From contig FTLJ01000727.1 in assembly GCA_900155495.1 (NCBI GenBank), forward strand, positions 276 through 21,049: DNA of 20,774 nt. The letters are read 5' to 3'. Each line of letters starts with the position of its first letter. The first letter of the stretch is position 1. The notes below the pieces were generated by a model. The model had not been told where the DNA came from and ran no database searches. It worked only from the letters and a program-made list of their open reading frames with translations. The position numbers and the translations under genes are program-made. This document shows positions 16,218 through 20,774 of this stretch, piece after piece. The DNA is from Porogramme epimiltina (taxonomy: Eukaryota; Basidiomycota; Agaricomycetes; Polyporales; Polyporaceae).

Positions 16218-17783
16218 ATGGAGCCTCAAGCACCGGCGATAAGCTCAATGGATCACCTCCAAGGGTCTCCTGTATTATCCCTCCCTCCCGAAATCCTTTC
16301 CGTTATCTTCCTTTTGTCCGGCCATTCCGGTACAAGATCCAGCAGCGTCCGACTCGGCCACGTGTGTCGCCAATGGCGTCAAGTCCTTCTCGCGCTCTCT
16401 GAGTACTGGATGGACGTCGTTTATTCGACCCAGTTCAGAAAGAAAACCGATATTCCCTTTCTATCGCTCATCCTCGACCGATCCTCCACAAGACCCATCA
16501 GACTCCACAATACTCGCCTCTATCCATCCATCGCCACAATCCTTGCCCCCAACTGGTACCGGGTTGTCTTTGTCGATGTCTTGATCCGGACTCAGGATCA
16601 CCTCCTTGACCTTCGTGCGCTTTTGCAGGATCCTATCTTGTCAAACCTCCAGCAACTGTCCGTGCGAGTCCTGCGGGATGCCTATGGCCTGAAGAACATC
16701 AGTCTTACGCCTCTGCCGAACGGCTCCCTCCCCTCTCTCAGTCGACTCCATGCGTCGATCCTCTGCCTCCCATTCGTCGTGGTGCCTACGCTCCAGGTAC
16801 TGCGAGTCGTCGACACAAAGTTTGTATATCCCTACATCACCGAGGCACTCCCGCTCCTCTTTGACGCCCTTACCATTTGCACAAAACTGGAAAAGCTGAT
16901 AATTGGGAGGTTAGCGATGACCACTGGCGACACGCTACCCCCACCCCGCCTCATTTACATGCATCATCTCAAGAAACTTACCCTCAGCAACGCCATCCAC
17001 TTCTTGCATGTATTGACCATTTTTGAGACGCTTAGGTTCCCCGCCACAACCGTTGCAATGTTAGGCTCCGACGGATGTTCGGGCCTACTTCGTCGTGTAA
17101 TACCTCTCGTACACCCTACTGCCGATTCCGTGCGCATGACCGTTCACAACCCAAGAGCCTTCGCGTTGAACCTTCTAGAGGACGACACAGTGCGTCTCAC
17201 CGTGCGACCCCAAGTCTACCCCCGAGGCCTTGCAGACATCGCCGGCATTTTCTCTGGAAGGCTCACAATGATCAACTTCGAGGTCAATTTCCTAGAGGAT
17301 TCGCGGTCAGAACGTGGAAGCGCTATTTCGTTCCCCTGGGACAAACTCTTCCCCGATTTCCCAAACATCACCCGCTTGTCCGTGCGCCGACACCAACCCT
17401 TCGAGCTCGCCAGCGCACTCGCCGGCGATGTCGGCGCTGGACCCCCCTTTCCACGCCTCGAGGAGCTGTTGGTCTCGTGGCACGCCTCTGACGTGGAGCA
17501 CTACCTCCCCCCCTTCCAAGGATTTACTATCGGGCAACGCGCACGCGCCGCCGTCGATGCTTTCGTGACGTCCTTGACCAGTCGCCGCCAATCGGGTGCA
17601 ACGCTCCTCAGGCGCCTGGAGTTGCACGAACACGACCCAGACATATCCCCGTCGGCCGAAGTTGTCCTGGATCCCGGCGATGCCCATGCGATAGAAGACG
17701 CGCTAGCAACGGTGCGCGCACTCGTGAACGGGCGCGCCGTCTTCGAGGCCATGGCGGGGCCGATTACTTCCCCGGATGAGTAG
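16218..17783 (+). CDS. Divergent F-box protein F5, 521 aa
   Basis: Single coding exon. ATG 16218 gives MEPQAPAISSMDHLQG; the in-frame ATG at 16248 (MDHL) matches the F1 start and is an alternative. F-box at about residues 20-66: LPPEIL, SVRLGHVCRQWR, SEYW. The first 120 residues are close to the paralogues (ILAPNWYRVVFVDV), but the rest diverges strongly: CTKLEKLIIGR replaces CTELETLSI, INFEVNF stands where others have VTALEWS, then FPNITRLSVRR, ELLVSWHASDV, and a C-terminus VFEAMAGPITSPDE. The GC-rich bias of the 3' half is milder than in F4 and F6. It lacks the shared CACGTGG block and a hydrophobin partner and abuts an orphan F-box tail, so it is probably a different lineage placed into the array. 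Presumed SCF substrate receptor. Confidence 0.92.
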   Translation: MEPQAPAISSMDHLQGSPVLSLPPEILSVIFLLSGHSGTRSSSVRLGHVCRQWRQVLLALSEYWMDVVYSTQFRKKTDIPFLSLILDRSSTRPIRLHNTRLYPSIATILAPNWYRVVFVDVLIRTQDHLLDLRALLQDPILSNLQQLSVRVLRDAYGLKNISLTPLPNGSLPSLSRLHASILCLPFVVVPTLQVLRVVDTKFVYPYITEALPLLFDALTICTKLEKLIIGRLAMTTGDTLPPPRLIYMHHLKKLTLSNAIHFLHVLTIFETLRFPATTVAMLGSDGCSGLLRRVIPLVHPTADSVRMTVHNPRAFALNLLEDDTVRLTVRPQVYPRGLADIAGIFSGRLTMINFEVNFLEDSRSERGSAISFPWDKLFPDFPNITRLSVRRHQPFELASALAGDVGAGPPFPRLEELLVSWHASDVEHYLPPFQGFTIGQRARAAVDAFVTSLTSRRQSGATLLRRLELHEHDPDISPSAEVVLDPGDAHAIEDALATVRALVNGRAVFEAMAGPITSPDE

Positions 17784-17793
17784 TATCACCCCT

Positions 17794-17910
17794 ATGGTCT
17801 TGCGTGCAGAAGCCGCGCCAGCGGTGGAGGACACATTCGCGCCGCTGCGTGCGCTTGTCAGCGGCCCCGTCGTCTTCGCAAAGATGTCTTGGCCGATCGC
17901 GACTGCATGA
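17794..17910 (+). pseudogene. Orphan C-terminal tail of another F-box gene
   Basis: Eleven bases after the F5 stop, an open stretch of 38 codons reads AEAAPAVEDTFAPLRALV, then VVFAKMSWPIATA-stop. This matches the last part of F2 (EAARAVEDELAMLRTLV, VVFTKMTGTIATPSS) and F1. F5 already has its own complete tail, so this is a second copy of the same region, lying about 133 nt downstream of the F5 counterpart. The F-box and body are missing. Its downstream flank and the hydrophobin at 18433 continue in the normal unit order, so it is the stump of the F-box gene that once formed this unit. Confidence 0.85.
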
Positions 17911-18432
17911 AGCAGCGTCCGCCACGATTCCCGGTCCCCTCTCAGACTCCGGCGCCGGCACCTGCCTGCTGCAACGCTTGGACACGCCGCATCGTCTGTA
18001 CTCGCTACATGCTCCTCCTAGTTCACTACTCGCTGGGGCACTGCTGCACACTACACAAAGCTCGTGAAGAAACATCCCTGTATGCAATCGCGAAGGTGTG
18101 GGCTTACTGTGGAGACTATCCTGTAGGAGCATATTGCCACCTCGTCGCCCGCACCTTCAGCGGTGCGCAGCCGACGCGCGCCCCGCCCTCCAGCTCAAAC
18201 GTCGCCTCGCCACATCCCCGACCTCGCTTCCTCCGGAGAAGGCAAAAGCCTATCACTCTCCATACCTTCACACCGGTTCGCACAAACATTGCCGACGCAT
18301 ACGAGCCCCGCCCGACCCATAAAAAACCCACTGCACGGTGGAGGCCATCGTCTCTCCAGCACCCAGCCACCTTCTCTCGCACCAATTACATCCTCTCAAA
18401 CTTACCATCTCCCTACTCTCACCGCGACCACC
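17911..18432 (+). promoter_or_regulatory. F-box 3' flank and hydrophobin promoter
   Basis: The flank of the orphan tail passes into the hydrophobin promoter from about 18090. Parts recur upstream of the three hydrophobin relics, notably TCCTCCGGAGAAG at 18229-18241. A TATA-like ATAAAAAA lies at 18319-18326, about 107 nt before the ATG, and the leader is C/T-rich (TCTCTCCAGCACCCAG, then CTCACCGCGACCACC before ATG), typical of strongly expressed fungal genes. Confidence 0.6.
18319..18326 (+). promoter_or_regulatory. TATA box of the intact hydrophobin gene
   Basis: ATAAAAAA in a GC-rich setting, 107 nt upstream of the start codon and followed by a pyrimidine-rich leader. The relic after F3 has ACATATAATACG at the same place, and the copies after F1 and F2 have lost this region. 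Confidence 0.55.
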
Positions 18433-18864
18433 ATGTTCTCTCGTCTCTCCGTCGTCTCCGCCATCGTCTTCGCCGCGCTCGCCACAGCGCAGAGCTGCAA
18501 CACGGGCCCGGTCCAGTGCTGCAACAGCATGGAGAGCGTGCGTCGTTTCTTTTTCCCTCTCCTCTTCGCGCTAGAGCTGACCCGGAGGCGCGCTCGCAGG
18601 CTGACTCGGCAGCGGGCTCCGCGTTGCTGTCCATCCTCGGCCTAAACCTGCAAGACACGACGGCCCAACTTGGGCTGGGATGCTCGCCGATCTCAGCAGT
18701 CGGCGTCGCCTCTGGGAACGCGTGCAAGTCGCGGACGGTGTGCTGCGAGAACAACAACGTCGTAAGTGTCCATTTTTACTCCCAGAATGTGAAGCGGATA
18801 CTCACCCGAAGCGTGGACGCAGGGCGGCGCTGTGTCAGTTGGGTGCCTGCCAGTTTCACTCTGA
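18433..18864 (+). CDS. Class I hydrophobin, 102 aa, three exons
   Basis: Hydrophobins are small secreted proteins that self-assemble at air-water interfaces and coat aerial hyphae and fruiting bodies. Exons: 18433-18537, 18600-18761 and 18823-18864, with introns of 62 and 61 nt (donors GTGCGT and GTAAGT, acceptors GCAG) in phase 0. The signal peptide is about residues 1-20 (MFSRLSVVSAIVFAALATAQ), then SCNTGPVQCCNSMES. All eight cysteines are present with class I spacing: C-X6-CC-X32-C-X13-C-X5-CC-X12-C, and five residues after the last. Characteristic phrases are LQDTTAQLGLGCSPI, VCCENNNV and VGCLPVSL. It is the only intact hydrophobin in the window. It follows an orphan F-box tail, and its promoter is shared, in pieces, with three relics. 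The first intron is GC-rich, and its unspliced frame would wrongly extend through it. Confidence 0.92.
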
Positions 18865-19080
18865 GTGGCGGGGGGTGTCGCAGTTGAGGATTATGTTACT
18901 GTCCCGCATAATGCATAGATATTCTTCGTGCCACATCCATATTGTCCGAAAGCACGCAGCCACGTTACTTGGTCGTTGGGGCTTACATCAAGAGTAATGG
19001 AGCGACATGGTCACCACGAGACTGAAATTCAAGTTCCTACGAGTGGAATGAACTTGTCGCCCTCCCATTCCGTGGGAACA
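18865..19080. other. Hydrophobin 3' flank
   Basis: No gene. It contains the presumed 3'UTR: GAGGATTATGTTACTGTCC, CATAATGCATAGATATTCTTCG and TTGTCCGAAAGCACGCA each have counterparts after the pseudogene at 7541-7630. ATAATGCATAGAT may lie near the polyadenylation site, but no AATAAA signal is present. Confidence 0.45.
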
Positions 19081-19110
19081 TTTGCCTTGATTTGACATCG
19101 CACGTGGACA
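19081..19110 (+). promoter_or_regulatory. Conserved F-box upstream block (F6), CACGTGG core
   Basis: TTTGCCTTGATTTGACATCG followed by CACGTGGACA. The core is intact here, while the F4 sister copy is degraded. CGACCTTCCACATGGGCTC further downstream carries a second CACATGG word. Confidence 0.5.
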
Positions 19111-19283
19111 CGTGCACCCTCCGACCGACCTTCCACATGGGCTCTTTCAAAACACATCTGCGGTTCGTGTCCTGACGATCTCGCCTTTATGCACGTCGGA
19201 TCCGAGTGTTGCTTCAGGTCGAATCTCTGCAGTAATCGGAAATTGGTCTGCACTCTAGTCGCAGAGACGTGGGCCCCTCCCTT

Positions 19284-19365
19284 GTACGTTTATCCCCATT
19301 TCAGTAGCGCCAATGCCAACACTCAAGTATTCAATCCTGATGGCCCTCTTTTGCACTTCACGCAG
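19284..19365 (+). other. Predicted 5'UTR intron of F6 (82 nt)
   Basis: Donor GTACGTTT, branch-like TCCTGAT near 19335, acceptor CGCAG. It aligns with the F4 intron. The first ATG after the acceptor is at 19372. Confidence 0.65.
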
Positions 19366-19371
19366 GTACAT

Positions 19372-20774
19372 ATGCCAATAGACCTCACAATGAGAGAGCT
19401 TCCCAGCCCGATGGTCCATCAACAGGCATCTCCTGCCCTATCTCTTCCTCCAGAGATCCTTTCCGTCATCTTCACTTCAAGTTTGCCCGCCTTTTCCCCT
19501 ACATGGCGCAATAGCCTTCAGCTTGGCCACGTATGCCACCAATGGCGTCAAGTTCTTCTCGCATCCTCTCAATATTGGCAGCAAGTCGTCTCTTCCTCCA
19601 AGTTTTCCCGAGAGACCGACATCTCCTTTCTCGACCTCATCCTTCATCGATCCTCTTCCAGACACATCAAACTCCACGGCACTCGTCTTTTTCCCTCTAT
19701 AACCACAATCCTCGCCCCCAACTGGCACCGTGTCGTCTTTCTTGACGTCGAAATCCTGAATCAAGATCATCTGCGATCTCTTCATGGTGTTCTACAACGT
19801 TCCCAACCCTCCGGTCTCCGTGAACTCCTCATAACCTTCCATTCCACTGATGACCTCTCCCCATCCGACCTTGCACCTCTGCCCCACGGCGCCCTCCCCA
19901 CTCTTCAACGCCTCCTTTCTCCACTCTTCTACCTACCATACATCGTCGTATCCTCACTCTGTCGTCTCGACGTCTCCGGTCCTTCTACTTATTCCCTCCA
20001 ACACCACTTCCCGACCCGGACACTCTCGATACTCTTTGATTGTCTTGACGTTTGTACGGAACTGGAGACGCTGTCCATTGGCAGTATGTCACCTATCGTC
20101 CCTGAAACCCCCTCTAAACCTCGCACAATTCACCTCCGTCGTCTTCAGAAGCTATCCATCAGCGACATGCGCGCCAGCACCATCCTCTCTACGCTCAGGT
20201 TCCGCGACACGGTCACCGTGGATCTCGACTGTTCGTCCCATTATGCCAGCATGAACCAGATTCGTGAGGTGCTGTCCCACACGACCCCCCGAGCCGACAC
20301 CGTGCGCCTGACCACCTGCGCCGGGCGCGTCCTCGCGCTCGATCTCCTCGCCGACAACGCCCTGCGACTCCACACGCTGCTCAGAACCGCCCACATGAAC
20401 CCCCTCGCCGAGGTCGCATACAGCCTCCCGGCGCGGTCCGGCGTCACCACGCTCGTGTGGACCCTCAAGGACCCGCCCCCGCCCGAGCCGACGGCCCCGC
20501 CGTGGGAGGCGCTCCTCCCCGCCTTCCCCGCGCTCACCCGCCTCGCCGCGCGCCGCCACGACCCGTGGGCGCTCGCGGGCGCGCTCGCGGGCTCGTCGCA
20601 CCCCCCGGGCACCGCCGCGCCGCCGTGCCCGCTCCTCGAGGAGCTCGCCGTCGCGTGGCACGCGGACGAGGCGGCGCGCGCGATCGCAGACGCGTCCGAG
20701 CGCGCGGCCGACGCGGGGTGGGCCGCGGGCACGGTGCGCGCGACGGGCGCGACGGCCGCCGCGCGCGTGCGCGC
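19372..20774 (+). CDS. F-box protein F6, 3'-truncated by window edge
   Basis: Open from ATG 19372 to the last base, 467 complete codons, with no stop. The second in-frame ATG at 19390 (MRELPSPM) corresponds better to the start of F4 (MSRELANPM) and may be the true start; the first adds MPIDLT. F-box: LPPEILSVIF, SLQLGHVCHQWR, then SSQYWQQV where the others have SEYWVDV, so the conserved Glu is changed. Body phrases: ILAPNWHRVVFLDV, CTELETLSIGSMSPI, VTTLVWT, FPALTRLAARR, ELAVAWHADEA, ending within GATAAARVR, which in F4 is about 85 residues before the stop. It is the closest relative of F4. The last 400 bases are almost saturated with G and C at third positions. Presumed SCF substrate receptor by family. 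Confidence 0.9.
   Translation, partial: MPIDLTMRELPSPMVHQQASPALSLPPEILSVIFTSSLPAFSPTWRNSLQLGHVCHQWRQVLLASSQYWQQVVSSSKFSRETDISFLDLILHRSSSRHIKLHGTRLFPSITTILAPNWHRVVFLDVEILNQDHLRSLHGVLQRSQPSGLRELLITFHSTDDLSPSDLAPLPHGALPTLQRLLSPLFYLPYIVVSSLCRLDVSGPSTYSLQHHFPTRTLSILFDCLDVCTELETLSIGSMSPIVPETPSKPRTIHLRRLQKLSISDMRASTILSTLRFRDTVTVDLDCSSHYASMNQIREVLSHTTPRADTVRLTTCAGRVLALDLLADNALRLHTLLRTAHMNPLAEVAYSLPARSGVTTLVWTLKDPPPPEPTAPPWEALLPAFPALTRLAARRHDPWALAGALAGSSHPPGTAAPPCPLLEELAVAWHADEAARAIADASERAADAGWAAGTVRATGATAAARVR

Larger units (their letters stand above)
4840..20774 (+). repeat. Tandem array of F-box + hydrophobin units
   Basis: The array is built from repeated units in one orientation: a CACGTGG-like promoter block, a 5'UTR intron, an intronless F-box coding exon, a 3' flank, then a hydrophobin promoter and gene (or relic). 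F-box starts fall at 5189, 8505, 11044, 13875, 16218 and 19372, so spacing is 2.3-3.3 kb. Hydrophobin-derived sequence follows F1, F2 and F3, and also the orphan F-box tail at 17794. Homology extends through the non-coding parts, for example ATAATRCATAGAT after the hydrophobin stop near 7580 and 18908. The array continues beyond the right edge. Confidence 0.85.

Noticed and set aside
17889..18887. 332-codon + strand frame through the hydrophobin promoter and gene
   Set aside because: It contains hydrophobin exon 2 in frame but also reads the promoter and both introns. The three-exon hydrophobin explains the locus much better.
4840..20774. Reading the array as a secreted effector or defence cluster
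   Set aside because: The only recognised contents are F-box proteins and one hydrophobin with relics. No recombinase, nuclease, NLR or biosynthetic gene is present.

Overview
The window looks like nuclear DNA from an Agaricomycete fungus, probably a polypore-type basidiomycete. The reasons are short introns of about 50-90 nt with GTRNGT donors and CTNA branch sites, a polypore-like class I hydrophobin, an intron-dense gene of the basidiomycete DUF6534 membrane family, and a tandem expansion of F-box genes. Everything that can be supported as a gene is on the + strand. No tRNA, rRNA, CRISPR array or intact transposon was recognised.

Layout. Positions 1-1584 are non-coding, with an A21 tract near the left edge and a GC-rich promoter zone. 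Positions 1585-3383 hold a seven-span DUF6534-type membrane protein gene. It can be rebuilt as 13 short exons that join without a frameshift into 363 codons, although no single long open frame marks it. Positions 3384-4840 are intergenic. From about 4840 to the right edge lies an array of six F-box genes (called F1-F6 here), each with one coding exon, at 5189, 8505, 11044, 13875, 16218 and 19372; F6 is cut by the edge. Five of the six share an upstream block with a CACGTGG-like core and a 5'UTR intron of 78-88 nt.

The repeating unit is not the F-box gene alone. It is F-box gene plus a downstream class I hydrophobin gene. One hydrophobin is intact (18433-18864, three exons, 102 aa, all eight cysteines). 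The others are at different stages of decay: a copy after F1 that has lost three of eight cysteines (7172-7591), a promoter-only relic after F2 (10375-10573), and a copy after F3 with an internal deletion and early stop (12992-13236). F4 has no hydrophobin after it. F5 is the most divergent F-box gene and lacks the shared promoter block. It is followed directly by a 38-codon orphan tail of another F-box gene, so F5 seems to have entered or recombined into the array and replaced most of an older unit.

Function. F-box proteins are usually substrate receptors of SCF ubiquitin ligases. The hydrophobin is a secreted surface protein. There is no sequence evidence that the two act together; shared duplication by linkage explains the arrangement. 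Patchy high identity (F2/F3 and F4/F6) suggests gene conversion between paralogues.
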